DNA of 64,000 nucleotides from Casuarius casuarius (GCA_003342895.1 PTFA01000081.1:3428434-3492433), one strand, 5' to 3'; counted from the first letter of the stretch, positions 1-13,356 are shown. Program-made: numbers and translations. The notes: generated by a model not told the origin, from the letters alone.

Positions 1-3000
1 GCTAGTCCTTCCCTGGATCTCACATAAGCGGGGACTGCCAACCATGATGAACTGTGCCAACCCATGTGGTTGGTTTATATTGCAGGCAAACATCCACTCG
101 AGATTAGGTCAGGGCCAAACTCACTTTACTCATGACCCTAAGCCAGTTTTAGACCCTTTTTTTTTAAGGGATGAAAAATGACTGCATTAACTCACACACT
201 ATAACAGCAAGAAACAGCTTTCTGTTATCCTGCACTTGTAAGCCAGCACAACATACTCCAGGATGAGTTAAAATCCTGGAAGGGAAACTTTCGGATCAAT
301 TGTTACCAGTGAATTGTCTCTTCTGGAAGCACTCCAGGGAGAGCTGAATTAATTCAGCCAGGGTGTTGCAAAAGGCAGGGATAAGCAATCCGACATCCAT
401 TTGGGAGAGGTGGTAATGCAACACTACACTGTTCGGAGATAATCAAATGTCAGCCTGGCAACTGTGCTGATATGATCATTAAAAGATGGGCTCAATTCCA
501 TGAACACTCCCAGGTTTTTCATCCCTTGAGATGGAAACAGCTTTACCCCACTTAGAAAAAAAATGAATATTTTGCATATATAAAGCTCTTTTATCCCCAA
601 AGACTTCACTCAATATGGACTAGATTTATAAATAGACTACCAGCAGGTGCTGTTGGAGTTGTGAACAACTACTGATATAGTCTGGCCCTACACGTACAGT
701 GGAACCTGCTTGCAGATGATCTCGGCGTAATCAGGAATACAGAAAGGGCAAAAGGATTTGGGTTCCATCGCTTGTCATGTGCGAACTTTAGGCAGACGTG
801 AGAGAACGATACTTGAAAAGTGAAACAGACTGATGGAAGACGATTTTTCCCTAGAGGCTCAGTTCTGCACACATCATTTATTTCCTTGTCACTGTGCAGC
901 AGCTACCCCAATTTACTGGACAACAGAAGACATGTTCAAGTAATATTAGAAGCCCAAATATAAGCTCACACAATTCTGATGCTGCTAGTTAGGTTTCCAG
1001 AAATATCTTAGATATAGAGTCTTTGTGCAATGTGCAACTTCCTCAAAATGAAAACCAAGAATACAGTTAGGTGAATACTTGTTCCAAAGAGAAGCACAAA
1101 ACCTACTACAAAACTCTTCACGTCTGCAATCTGACCCTGTCATGAATATATCCTCCTGAAGTGACCTGACTGTAGTACATTTCATCCTTACAGACCTACT
1201 GAAGCTGATCCCCTGTTCATTCTAGTTCCCCAAAAAGGCATCGGCACCAAGTCAGGAGGTTGTAAGAAGACTAAAAGAATGCTTGGAATACCTACATTTC
1301 CTTAAAAAAAAAGTCTAAAAGACAAAACCCTGGGGTTATTGAAAACTAAAGCAAAAACTAAGTCCTAGTATTGTTATTTCTTCTTACAAAGGAATTTCTT
1401 TAACCCAACCACTTGAACTAATCCACCAGCATAATGGATGTATTATTACTTTAAAAGAGGATAAGACAGCTTGTTTCTCACTACTCTGCTAATAGACAGC
1501 AAATGGTAACTTATTTTGCAGTGAAGCAAGAAAGGCATATCTATTTTGCACGCATGACATAAGCTAACTGAGAGCACATTGGACAGCAGCTACATTACCA
1601 TTAACCAGCATTTACAAATAAAGGCTCGTAGTTAAGAGTAATGAATGCCACGGCATTCGTTTTAATATATTCTCCCATTACATATCTGACCCAATAACCT
1701 CCCAGGAAGATAAGGAGGCCAAGGGAACAGTCGACGTTGACAATGCTGATTCTGAAAACTACTATTATTAAACATGGCAATTCGGAAATTGAGAGTTGCT
1801 GATACAATGACAAAATGCCAGTTAGACCAAAGTTGGCCATAAAGCCAACAAACTGTACTTGAGCAGGACCATCAGCCAGCNCAAAAGAGCAAAGGAAGTA
1901 AAAATCTGACAGAGGCAATCTAAACCAATGGTTTAGGGAGGAATAAGTAATATGCCAAGTCAAAGTGAGTATATAAAACAAGAACAAAGTAAAATGAAGT
2001 ATTTCAGCAAACACATCCTCTAGCTCATAAATACAGATGCTGGAATCACAGAAGGCCGATGGTCTGAGGCATTTTTCAGTCACTTGGGAAAAAAAATTGA
2101 TATACAAAACCTTGTGGCTTCACATAGAAACCTATAGGAAGGTATGATAGCAAAGAAAGGTGCAAACAAGATTAACAAAAGCCACAGATGCAATGTGTAA
2201 GTGGAAAGAATTGATTTTTAAGAGGAAGAACTCCACTACCAGGTTTTCCAGAAGCACATGGCTATAGCAAACAGTCTCCCGAGAACTTTTATCCAATGGG
2301 ACTTCTTCTGATGACTGCATTTCCAGAAGGTAGCAGTTTGGTAGGGGCTACTTAGTCCTTTCAAGGATAGTTCCTGACAATGTTTTGACTCCCCTAAGGG
2401 TGTACATGCATTCCTCAAGGTCAGCAATAATGCGCTACTATAAGCAAAGAGGAAAGGGTATTAGCAGCTCCCTGTCCACATTGTATCAACTTGTCAAACA
2501 AAAATTTCTTAACCATTGATTACTTCCTTGACAGTCATCTGTGGTGACTTACCACAACAGTTTTGCATGAGCACAAACAAGTAAAGTATGTGTTTAATGC
2601 TCCTTCCACAGCTTGCAGCCCACAACGTAACTCATCCAGTTTCCTCTTGCAAATCCTCAGAGCAACAAGAAAAAAGAATACAATTTATTGAAGTAGGTCC
2701 AGAAGCCCCCAGATGGCAGACAATTGCAACAGTCATAAGAAAGAAATAACACAGCTAAGTAAAAATAAAGCTTACAAAGCTATTGCTAAACTGACCAAAT
2801 AACCCTCCCTCCCAGAGTGGAACCAAAAAAGGAAGAACTACTCAGCAGCAAGCAAACAGAAATGAAAACCCTAAAGACAAACTTGGAGCAAGGTCCTTGT
2901 TCACACACAATACAGCCTTAATGTACATTCTTAGGAGAAGCAGAGCAACATCCACTCAGTGTATTCTGAATTTCAGGATCTTTCCAGAAATGCAAGCAAT

Positions 3001-3235
3001 CTGTTAAGACAGGGGAGTGAGTCAGTTGTGCTTTACATATTGTCTAGATTAATGATAAACAAAGAAATACAGAATACTCAAGCAAGGCCAGATCTTCAGG
3101 TTAACACAGAAACCTTGCTCCTACGGAGCCAGTAGCTTCTAAAGCCCATGGCCACAGAAGGGAAAAATCCTGGGGGGAGGGATGGGGCTCTCAGGCAGGG
3201 CAACCAGGTGATCCTTCAGTGGGATGTGGGCTCGC
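1..3235. other. Unique non-coding DNA, no gene recognised
   Basis: AT-leaning unique sequence with no recognisable exon, RNA gene or young repeat. The longest open frame in the window lies here on the minus strand (1601-2107, about 168 codons). It predicts a hydrophobic, low-charge peptide that matches no family I know, has one ambiguous codon, and shows no convincing splice sites or coding signature, so I do not call a gene. Short poly-A and poly-T runs are the only low-complexity sequence. Confidence 0.5.
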
Positions 3236-3345
3236 AGGATAATTCATGTTGGCAGGGACATGAGAAGGTCCTCNAGCCCAACCTCCTGCTCCAAACTGGG
3301 TCAGCTAGGAAGGCTATGTATAGTGCTCTCCCAGCTACTACGTCT
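3236..3345 (-). mobile_element. CR1 LINE 3' fragment (decayed)
   Basis: The plus strand reads like the reverse complement of the conserved 3' end of amniote CR1. It has a GGCAGGGACATGAGAAGGTC-like block, then AGCCCAACCTCCTGCTCC, then a GGGTCAGCTA block, in the order expected. The terminal octamer repeat typical of CR1 is not visible and the match fades after about 100 bases. This is an old, 5'-truncated copy with no coding capacity. Family assignment is by remembered consensus, not by search. Confidence 0.65.
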
Positions 3346-6040
3346 CACAGACAGAAAATACCCAGCAGCTGGACACCAGCAGAGAGACTGCTGAGGCAAC
3401 CAAATAGATTCTTCAAATATGTTCCTGAAAATTCACTCCATAATTAGAAAGGACAGGATTTAAAAAGAAGGGCAGGATTCACCACTGGAGATAAGGACCT
3501 TTCTCCTCATGACGTAGCTTATGCCTCACAAATATCCATCCCTGGATGGNCTATGGGAGGCTTCAGGATTACCAAGCTTCAGTTCATCTTGGTAACATTA
3601 GTAACATAANGAACATTAAAAGATAAAGATCGAGAGCAAATAAGAACCAGAATCCAAAACCACAGTTGTTAAAAAACAAGACACGAATAAAACCAAGAAA
3701 GTGACTAGTACAATAAAATGTTAGGGAATATCTAACATTAATCCCTCTTTGCAAGTCTTCTCCTGCTCCTCCNCCCTCATCTCAGGGCCCATCACAATGA
3801 ATTCCCAGCCTTATTTCTGTGTTTTCCCACAGCCATCTCAGTACTCTGCACCATGGCAGGTACACGTTGGAATAGTACACCCTAAAACGCAAACCTTTCA
3901 TTGCCTGTTCATCTCCATTGAAAAACATAGGGGCTTTACAGCATAGCAGGATAGCTTGCTTAAACAAATGCTGACTTCTCTAATCTTTAGAGGAAAGGCA
4001 ATTTCCCTTTCTCAGTGTTTTCTAAACCNCTTTGTTCAAGCAAACAACAAAAANCAGAGTTATCAAAGAAAACTCCTCTCCCTTCCTTCTGAACCTGCAT
4101 CTTCCAGCCTGTATTAACAGCAAAAAACGTCCTGTGAGATATATGAAAGTAGTTATTGTTGTTAGGCATGGATCAGTATTTAGAGTTGCGGCTGTGGCAG
4201 CATAATACATGATTGCCTACGCAGTTAAGAGCACTAGGCAAACCACATACATTGACTATTGCGATAGTGATACACTGAAGAAGACATGAAATTAAAGATA
4301 TACATCTCTGCTGCTAGACTCCCCAGACCCAGTGGTTTTACCCTTTATGAATCACCCTCTAGAGTGCTGCATACAACTGCACACACTTGTGAAGCTACAA
4401 GTTTTATAACTTTTTCAAAATAACATTCCCCTCTAACAGAAAAAAATATAAGTAGTCAAAATAAACTCCATTATCCCAACAGTCAGTCAGGCTGTTACTG
4501 TTCTGGGACAGGAATGGGAGGAAGTTCCAAGTCCCTGGGAATTTGGTTTTGGTTTGTTTCCCCCCACACAAGAGAAAGTCTAAATCCTGCAGTCCTGGTG
4601 GGGCGCCAGCATTGAAAGTTCACAATTCCAGAGTCTTCNACAGCAGAAAAACTGTTTCTCTGCCCATTTTATTCTGAGGGTACAGTATCAGGATGTGATA
4701 GCAGTCAACCTGCATGAGTATTACTCAGGAGATCTTTCAGGGCTCTCTTATTCACACAAGTAATACCACTGAATAACCACTGTAAGGACTAACACAGCAT
4801 ATCTGAGCTTACATCTGCTCCCTATTTAGCCTATTATTGGCTCTAACTAAGTGGAAGAGAGAAATGAGATGTCATTTAAGATGGATTCTCCTACACATAT
4901 TCATTTGTAGCATTATCTAGGATTCACACATATTCAAATCCAGAAGACATGCTTGCTTTAGTAGGTCTGACACTCTGATAAGAGGTATAACATGTAACAC
5001 ATTAGCCAGAATATTATACTCTCTTGAGTTCAAGACAATATTCAGTAGAAAATTCCTTCTGGAGATTTTGAAACCTCAGTTCAAAACAACATATCCTAAT
5101 ACCTCTCATTATTATCATCTGACTCACAAAAGAAACATAGCCAAAACTCAAATACTTGATACAGAAAAGCACTCATATACAATAGTGGGTCCTCTTTCCC
5201 ATGACACTTCCTTACCCCCACGTACAAGTGCAAGCTGCTTNATTTGTTTAACCACCGTCATACATTTCTGCCATTCTCTCACNGTGTCTTGTTCTATACT
5301 ATTCCTTCCACTGATAATGATTTCATTATTTCCAGACATTCATTTCCTTACTCTAACATTTTATCAATAGCCTATCAACATCCAATATAGAGATGAACAC
5401 AACATTTACAAATGCAAGCGATTCTCTATTTTATTTCATGTGTATCTAGCTCAGTGAATAAACACAGTTAACTCTTACTACAGTTCATTATTGTCCTATG
5501 ATGAGGCCTGGATCAGCCTGACAGTCACATGCAAGTCTATAGCACTATGCAAAGGACCAAAATAAATCAAACCTTGAAGGAGGTTGCTTTACTCATCCAG
5601 TAGCAAATTATTATCAAAGATATGACAGCTCTCTTTGCTCACACTTTCTGCATTTACTTGGGNTAGATGAACTCATTGAATAACCGCAGCAATGAATTAT
5701 TTTTCAGAAAACTTGAATTTAATGTACCAACATGAAAGCTTAAGAACTGGTGTCTTCTTCAGAGATGAGGATAGAGACACAGATATGTAAGCACCCCCTT
5801 TTTTGTCTAAACTCCCAGACCCTCCCCTGCTATTTACCTTCCATCACAAAACTCAAATCCCTCCCATCTCCCTCAGATTTGGAAGTGGGAAGTCAGTTGG
5901 TTTGAGACCAAGACACTTTTGCTAGAACCCAGAGCCAAATACGAAGGAGGAGTATGTTGCTCTGCCAGGTTTATTCTTGTTAGCGTATCAAGCAGAGCTC
6001 AGCATCAGATGAGACTGTAGCTCTAGTCTGGGTTCCCATT
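3346..6040. other. Unique non-coding DNA with a possible old repeat scrap
   Basis: No gene is seen. At about 4580-4620 there is a 'tcctgcagtcctgg' type word that recalls a common, unnamed sauropsid interspersed repeat, but the match is too short to classify. 5170-5370 is pyrimidine-rich on the plus strand with no recognisable family. Eleven scattered single Ns fall between 3274 and 5663. Confidence 0.4.
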
Positions 6041-6180
6041 CGGCTCCTGCACACAACCGGAGTGCGAGTCCGCTGCCAGCTGCAGACAGCTGTGCCCTGC
6101 ACTCCAAGCCTGCAGGGACAGGCCAGCCCCAAAGAGGCTATTAGTGCTGGGCAGGCACGTAGAGGAGAGACAGGACTTAC

Positions 6181-6240
6181 CAGGATAGACATTCTCTGTG
6201 CCCTCATACACCTGAATAACCTCCGGACCAAAGTTGATTC
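6181..6240 (-). other. Possible 60-nt exon (splice-like signals only)
   Basis: Read on the minus strand, these 60 bases are followed at once by GTAAGT (plus 6175-6180, exon end CTG), a strong consensus donor. They are preceded by a CAG acceptor (plus 6241-6243) with a CTAAT branch-like word about 27 bases upstream, although the pyrimidine tract is weak. The length is a multiple of three and two frames are open. One reads roughly NFGPEVIQVYEGTENVYPG, with an in-frame stop upstream of the acceptor. The segment sits in a local GC-rich patch (about 6040-6290). I recognise no protein family. It could be a lncRNA exon, a small coding exon or chance. Confidence 0.2.
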
Positions 6241-6269
6241 CTGGCTAGCGAGCTCAGGGAATTAGCTGA

Positions 6270-8070
6270 GACAGCAGGCGCCTGGCTGTACAGACATGCC
6301 AACAGGTTTCTCTGTCAATGGCATAAGGGCTGCAGCTGCACAGTCAGTAATACGGTGAGGTTGCATAGTTACATCCAGTTATATCAGGAGTCCAATTTCT
6401 CCACGATACTAATCAAATCCCTTCATATAGCTGAACTCTCCCCTATCTCTCAGAATGCTTTAGTAGAGTAACATAAGCTAACAGATGCAGCAAGGATAAG
6501 CCTCATCACCTAGTTTATCACTGTTATCACACAAACTTTCCATAGACAATAGGTGCTATTCCATACAGCTGTAGGTGGTTTGTATCTAAAAGAAGCAATT
6601 AAAAGCAAAACCTGATCACCTGATTTGCTGATGTTCCAGCAAGGTATCAATTATTATGGCTGCACTGGTGGCTTATTAGGGGGAAGGGGGAAGTCCTCTG
6701 CAAAAGTGCAAGAGTTTGAAGAACAGCTTGAAAAAACAAACACCACTTTATAGCCTCCCTTAAAGCATTCACTTGCTNCTAGTTCTCTTTAAGAAAGGCA
6801 ATGTCAGAATGATGTCTTTATGTCTGTCTATGTCTAGGTCTACTTTCACAGTTAGCTCTTAAATCACTTCTCTTTATTTCCAAAGTGAACGAATGAGCAC
6901 AATCATACGCTCCTCACAGTGGGCCTTTTCTGACTCAAGTTAGGATGCTTTGGACTCTGCTAGGACTAACAGGGTGAGGAATAAACGCAGGCCTGTTCCC
7001 CCTACCTGTTCTCTAACAATAAGCCTTCATGCTCCCTTTTCGCATAGGGTTGAAAGCCATAAAAACCTTTGCTTTGTAGTGGATCCTCCACAGGAAAAAT
7101 ATCCCACTATCTCAGCATCCTCTGTACAGGGTGGGGAGTAAAGGCAGAGCATGCAACACAGGAATAACGGGCTATGTCTAAGGTGGCAAGTAGCTGAGTG
7201 TGATAGGAGCAGATCTGCACAGCACAGTAGTTGGGCTGAGGGCCCTGCACTTGGGGAGAGTACTTTCACACTAGCTCTAGCCTGATTTAAGTGGGCTAAA
7301 TGCCCTTTAGCAGTTAGAGAGATCAGGTGTGCTCCTGGAGCGTCTCTTCTGGTCTAGTTTCATAGTAAAGAAATCTACTTTGCGCTAAGAATCATAGTGC
7401 ATTGAGTAAGAGATTATCTTCAAAGCTTACTGCAGACCTGAATTAAAAAATTAGTGTAAACACCTGCTTGACAAGCAGAATTATCTCTTCTGAATCCAGG
7501 TTCTGTTTCAACCTGATTTACAGCACTACGTAACACAAGCTGAGCGCTTCCAGTTCCCCTATGTTAGTCTCAATTCACTGATGAAAGAAATGTTCCATTT
7601 TGATAGCTGATGAAATGAGGTCAACAGGTAAGCAAGCAGCAAAGGATGAAAGGAAGTCTAAGACAAAACCAATTTACATATTCAAAATATTAGGGAGCTG
7701 TTGTTACTTTCATTAAAATGCATTTTGACTAAGAGAGAAAGACAATAAATAATACAAACAACATGTTTTTAAAGCCATAATCCTCCATTCTTTTCTAAAC
7801 TTTATTTTGGCTTTTAACTCATTTTTTTAAACATTAGTGCTTCTGTGACAGCTGTAATCAAAGCTTATCTTTCTGGAGTCAGAAAACAAGCTTGGTGCAG
7901 CTCTCCTGATGACAGATGTGTTTCTGGTGCTTCCACGCTCAGTTCCAACCTAATGGCTGCAACTGATTTATAGCCTTTCTAGAATATCTTTAATATCTTT
8001 CTTGGGGGGTTGTTTAGTTATTTAAAATTCAAAAATTTGTTTTATTCGTATGCACTAATAATCCCTGTAG
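6270..8070. other. Unique non-coding DNA
   Basis: No gene, RNA or clear mobile element is recognised. Around 7560-7660 a weak resemblance to antisense MIR (a 'gatgaaatgagg' word followed by 'caggtaag') was seen, but it is too short to call. The rest is AT-leaning unique sequence. Confidence 0.4.
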
Positions 8071-8074
8071 AGGT

Positions 8075-8165
8075 GCTTCTTTAGCACCTTTCAGATGTGG
8101 TTTGCAAAGTAATTTACAGATGTTAAGTCTAATTACTGCCCATGAGGTTCTGCTTTGCCAGATCA
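8075..8165 (-). mobile_element. MIR-type SINE fragment (decayed)
   Basis: The plus strand contains TTAGCACCTTTCAGATGTGG, then a GCAAAGTAATTTACAGATG block and a TCTAATTA block. Sauropsid MIR copies in antisense show an AGCACCTT...AAAGCGCTTTACAAA...TTAAT series, and the order and spacing agree. Only the 3' part of a MIR is represented. The assignment is by remembered consensus and the divergence is high. Confidence 0.4.
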
Positions 8166-8169
8166 TGCC

Positions 8170-9600
8170 ACACTGTCTCTATTTAGTGATTGCATAAAAC
8201 AGCAGCTCATTCAAGCTGACTCTGGACAAACCTGGAAAATAGCAGTGAGGCCTTGATCGCATAAAGGCTTATGCATATGGATATAAAGGATGCATCTGCT
8301 GCAAACAGATGATTGAAGTCAAGGAAGAAAATAGTCCTAACAAGTTCCTTAAGTCACTCCATAGGCTCGAACAGTCCTAGGAAGATCTTAAGAATATGCA
8401 GTCTAATTGCGGTAGCTGTGCAGCTGAAAAAACGAGGAGCTTGAGAGTGACTGATCAAGAGCTACCTGACAGGCTAACAAGGAGAACGTCAGCTGTCTGA
8501 GGACCAACAAACATCTGTACATAGCGCTGTGGTATCATATGGAGGAAGAGATACAGGCTGGGAAGTGTACAACTGCAGTATATAAAAAAAATAGCATGGA
8601 TTGAACACACATTACATGCGATATAAATGAAGCCTGCATGCACACTTAGCAAATAAATAAAATAATTAACCATTTTGAGCCTGCCAGGAGACACCAAACA
8701 GGTGGACATATAAGATGCTGATTACATTACATAAAGAGGGACTGTAGCTGGAACAGTTTTAGGGTTAAACTCCCTTCCATCTGCTTGATCCCCAGTCCCC
8801 AGGGTTATGCTTGCCCTGAGTAAAGCTTTGTTAAGGCAGTTTCAAATGAAGCTGAGCGTCTGGACGAGGCTGAGCGAGTCTGCTCCCCCCGTGAGTCCTT
8901 GGACAAATGGCTACACCCGAGTGTGGCGGCGGTGGCCAGCGAGACCAGGCAGCCCGCAGGGGAGGCACCCTGGGCACATGCAGCAATGCCAGACCCGTGA
9001 GCCGCTGGGAAGTCTGACAGTACAAGCAAGCATCAGCAAAGTCACAGATAACTCAGCCTTTTCTTGTCCATTCAGTAAAATTCAAGTTTTAGTTGAACAG
9101 AGTCAGGATATTTGCTGTAAGTATAAAAATGAAAGTCTCTTTTTCCCATTTATATGTATTTTTAATAACTGTGGCAATGACATAACTGAATAAATACATT
9201 TTCAGCTGGAGGTGTGAAAAATAAGAACCTCCAAAATAAAAAGGTCCTGTTTCCACTAACCAAAGAAAGCATGGAAACAACTACAGATGTCTTAATATGG
9301 AAAGCATCGCTAGTGAAATGCCAAATGNTGTTCATGTATAGAAACAGGCGGTTATAAACCTGTTTTAAAGGTATATGCAATTTTAGTAAGCAAAGAGAAA
9401 ATTACTCTAATAATAGCAGTGTTATTGGATGATACCCATTATACTCACAATACATAAATATATGCATTTTCTAAATAGCAAATAATTTGCTTTTGTGTTG
9501 GGAACCAAATTAATTGAAATTTTCACTGGTGATATCACAGATGAAAACCCCCTGAGATACAGAGGACTATTTATCTAAGGCCCAGCACAGCATCTAAGAA
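8170..9600. other. Unique non-coding DNA with a GC-rich patch
   Basis: A GC- and CpG-richer patch at about 8850-9005 stands out against AT-rich flanks. It carries open frames on both strands but no domain, start context or splice pattern that I can defend. The rest (9010-9600) is AT-rich and unremarkable. Confidence 0.4.
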
Positions 9601-9601
9601 G

Positions 9602-10091
9602 TCAGGAATTGTACACATTTTCTTTTTCCCCCAACAATGTAAGTTTAAGGAAGACTCCAATTGCCAAAAACATAGTAATGAGGTGTGGTATTGTTGGGGA
9701 ATTGCACATATCATACAGACAAGGGTTACTGAGGTGCATGATTTTAATTCGATTGCTCAGATCAAGCAAACGTTGCTTTGAAATGGCAATGTACAGAGGA
9801 ACATACCCAGCCGGCACGCGTGGTTCTTCAGACAGCTTTGTAATTCTTCTCAAGGTACAGCCTGAGCTCAATTTATCACTCTCTCCAGTTTCAAGGTGTG
9901 CCAGAACAGTGACGCGCGAGGAAGAAAAGGCCTCATTTTGCAGAACATGGACAAGTGGGCTGGGGAGCATTACGGTCAAGGCACAAGCAGGGCAGCCTAA
10001 TGGCCAAAGCCATATATTAGGGGAATGGAGAGAGACTCCCAATACAACCCACAGTCCAAGAGGAAACCCAGAGCAAAAGCGGAGATTTTAG
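9602..10091. other. Segment open on both strands, no gene called
   Basis: A plus-strand frame (9609-10091, about 160 codons) and a minus-strand frame (9602-10042, about 146 codons) cover the same DNA. The minus-strand frame has the more protein-like composition, but neither matches a family I know. The local sequence is richer in CpG and poorer in stops than its flanks, which alone can make double open frames. There is no promoter, splice or polyadenylation evidence. Confidence 0.25.
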
Positions 10092-12984
10092 TTACTGGCT
10101 AGCTGAGGAGCAGCTGTAACGCTTCCCCCTGAGGCCAGGTGCAGTGAGAAGTCCCAGGCCTGACAAAACCCTTTACTTTTCCAGAGTTTGTTAAAAGGCC
10201 CCAGTGGGAGGCAGCTTCTGCTCAAATCTGAGGTGTTAGACATTCACCTCCATCCTGCCGCCAGAGACCGTTCTGGAGATGTCCTATTGGTGCCACAGGG
10301 CTTATTAGAGAATGAGAAGAAACTTCCCGCTAGCTTCAGCTTTCTGTCTCATCGCAATCAGCACTTAGCCTTGCTTCCTCATTTTTGTATGGGTTCAGCT
10401 GGGGAGTGAGCAGAGGTTCATCCTACTTCGCCAGTCAGATTTTCAGTGGTGAAGACGCTTGCAGACAGTGTCTGCAAGTAAATCCCACCTCATCTGAAAC
10501 CATCCGAATCAGACTCGCAGAATGCGTCATGATGGAGAGCACAAGGTGCATGTCAAATCACAGAGCTCGCTTTCTCATCTGGACTTATTACCCAGAGGAA
10601 AATGCAGAACACAGCCAACTTTATCATACAATTTCTGTTGCTTATCCACTGATCTAACCTTTCATGAAATGAAAGCCAAAAATCAAGGTAGGCTTTAGCA
10701 GTAGACATTTTATGCTGATTTCCTTCCCAGCATGAATACATTTTAACTGAATTTTTTCCTTTTGTTAAAATGATATCTCGCAACCAATTTAAGATAACCA
10801 GAGGAATGGTCAATGCTCACATACTGCCTATTTAGGCTCTATTCCTGATATGCATCAGCTTACAGGCACTTTAACACTGTGTTGTGCAGCATATAGCTTA
10901 TGACTGATTAGCTGGCTGGTTTTCAGACTAGGTTTAGGGAAATTCTTTCAAGCACTTTAAGCTCTNCCACATCCAGAAAATGTTAGACTGTCTCACTTGA
11001 TGGAACTGCACTCTGAGGACATGACAGGGTTAATGAGGCCTGCGTTAGGGTATGGCTACATGAACAAACTGCTGCAGGGTAAAGAAGTGCAGGTCTGCAG
11101 CCTGTTAGCTGCTCTGCAGCCTGCTCTTACCCTGCGGTGGAAAGCTGCTCCAACCCTCCCTCCAGTAACTTGTGCCTCTAGCCATGGCCCTAGGAGCACG
11201 CTGGCACGTTAGCAACACTGCACACTTACTGAAATGATCAGATGTTAACAATGTTTTAAAAGGTTAAGAATTGCAGCATGCTTCAAAAGGGAAAAGAAAT
11301 ACACTGATTATCCTCTGAGTTAGCAAGATGAATGCTTGGTGGCCACCAAAGCCACAGCTGTACCCACATTCTCATTACTGCTCTGTGTGTGTGCTGGAGA
11401 GCCCAAACTGCAGAGGTGGGGGATGCTGGGGCAGGGAAGTGGTTCAGCGACAGGAGGAACCACAGTGCTGGGATCTTGAGCTCTTCCTTCACACATGGTG
11501 ATGGGAGCAGAAGGAGACCCGCTTTAGGGCTGCCAGTCCCATCCCTCCCCTCACGGGGCACTAGCGGGGGCAGCAGGAGGTACTGAAGGCAGCTGGAGGC
11601 TGCAAGAGGAGATGTCTGACTTTTATAGCAGTATTTACTCCTTCTTTGGGGAAAAGGTGGCAAATCACACAGAAACATTGCTGAGCTGCATCTAGCCCAG
11701 AAGCTATCAGGCAAAATACTCAAAGTGTAGCAACGCTAACAAGCAGCCATGAGAACTTCCCCTCAGGGGGGAGAGAGAAGAGCTCTCTGAACAGCAGCTG
11801 AGTGACAAAGCCCTCTTCCCCACCACTCACCANGTTGCCTGCGTACTTCAGCCTCCCCGCGTCAGGGAGCAGCAAGAGAGGGGCAGTCCCATAAGGGAAA
11901 ATGGGCCGGGAGGCGAGGGCGACCACACCACCAGNGAGTCCCCTCGCACGGCACCCAGGCAGAGTGAACAGTGCAAGGTCGGTGGCAGTTGTGGGTCCCA
12001 CTGACAGTCCAGTGATCATCAGACAAATTCAAGGTGATGGGTGAGGTCCAAGGTCAACCCAGGAAGCCCAGCCAGCCCGTCAGGATCAGCAGGGCTGGGT
12101 AAGGGCCTCGTCCAGCACAGCCCCTCAAGGATGGGGGCNAGAGCTGAAACAGCTCCCCGGGAGCCCGGGCAGCACATGCCCTTGGCCCTGACGCACTGAT
12201 GAAGGGTGAGCAAACACTTCCCTTTACGGCTTCTTGAGAGGAAGAATTAAGCATCATCCCAGTGAAGCACTGTGAAAGGCTGTTTTAAAGATTTTTAAAA
12301 CTTCTTGAAGAGTGAGGGTGATATCCAAGTACCAGTTACCATAAACCTCACCTACCTAAATACATGTTTCAATTAAAATCATTTTAAAAACCTTCAAAAC
12401 CATTTTTCCATTAAGTCAAACAACATAACAGCTCTTCATCCTGACCCTACAGAGACTGGCATACGCTTTATGCTCTGCTTATAGCTCCATTGACTTCAAC
12501 ACTATTATTGCTGGAAAAAATTACTATTAAGAAAATTATTCCTAGAAGTGCTGTGGGTCTTTAGTGCNGAAAAAGAGACCAGGTGCAACTTCCTCATTCC
12601 GCACTGAGCAGTAAAGCAAGCTCTGTGCAGTTAAATAATCATCAGCAATGTGGCATAACTGCTGCCCACCCCTCTGTGCTCGTTCCTGCCTCCAAGCCAG
12701 CTCCTCTGTTGGACATGTCACCCTTCCCATGTTGTTTTTCACCTGGGCTGGATCCCCAGGGAGGCTCCCTGCACAGCTGTGCCGCTGTCTGTGCTGAAAT
12801 ACGGAGGGGGCAAGGTCGAGTGGGAAAGGTCGAGGGCTGCTTAACCCCCACTAAATGCTGAGGGAAAGCTCCCTGTAACTGTGACCTGGGTTGCCGTATT
12901 TCATAGGTTGGTCTCATGCAAGCGGAGCCCTAAATGTTCTGCTTTTAGAGAGGATAGCCAATCGAAACAAAGTAAAAGCCCAGC
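10092..12984. other. Unique non-coding DNA, GC-rich at 11.3-12.2 kb
   Basis: No gene is recognised. From about 11330 to 12240 the sequence is clearly GC-richer, with open frames on both strands as expected from composition. The stretch around 12030-12140 ('gtccaaggtcaacccagg', then 'atcagcagggctgg') resembles phrases seen in degenerate interspersed repeats, but I cannot name a family. 12650-12850 is a second, weaker GC-rich patch. Confidence 0.4.
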
Positions 12985-13200
12985 TTTAACCATAAGCGTC
13001 CATTACAGGCTTGATTTCCTAATGTCAACCTATTAATTAAACCGGAGAGGCGAATCTTCCTAGATAACATATTCTGCAGGTTTTACTGCGTTACTTCAGC
13101 CTTTATGATGTTACAGCGGAGTCTCTCAGCAGGTGTTGCCGCGGTACAAAATGCTAGCAGGGTAATTCATCTCTACTTGCAAAGGAAAGAAAAAGAGGCT
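12985..13200. promoter_or_regulatory. Candidate conserved non-coding (enhancer-like) block
   Basis: Unique, non-repetitive sequence mixes homeodomain words (TATTAATTAAACC near 13030) with CpG-containing words (ACCGGAGAGGCGAATC, TTGCCGCGGTAC) in AT-rich surroundings. Preserved CpGs and TAAT words in unique DNA are typical of vertebrate conserved non-coding elements. This is inference from sequence texture; no alignment was possible. Confidence 0.25.
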
Positions 13201-13356
13201 AACACAGAAATAATACTCTTTCCTTACAGAGTGAGCTTCAGTAATGAAATTAGGACTTCTAACACGAAGCTATAAAGAGTGACAAATATCTCCTGCAATT
13301 CTTAATTTGTGTTAACCCCCTGACTCTAGCAGGTCTGGAGCTCCTGACATTAAGTG

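Noticed and set aside
1601..2107. Longest open frame (minus strand, about 168 codons, hydrophobic)
   Set aside because: Its length is near chance expectation for 64 kb in six frames. It has no known domain, no convincing splice sites, and an ambiguous base inside.
7560..7660. Another antisense MIR fragment
   Set aside because: Only one short word matches. No second block in the expected order.
11330..12240. GC-rich segment considered as exons or an LTR
   Set aside because: No splice pair, no terminal repeats and no target-site duplication. Phrases resemble repeat debris but no family could be named.
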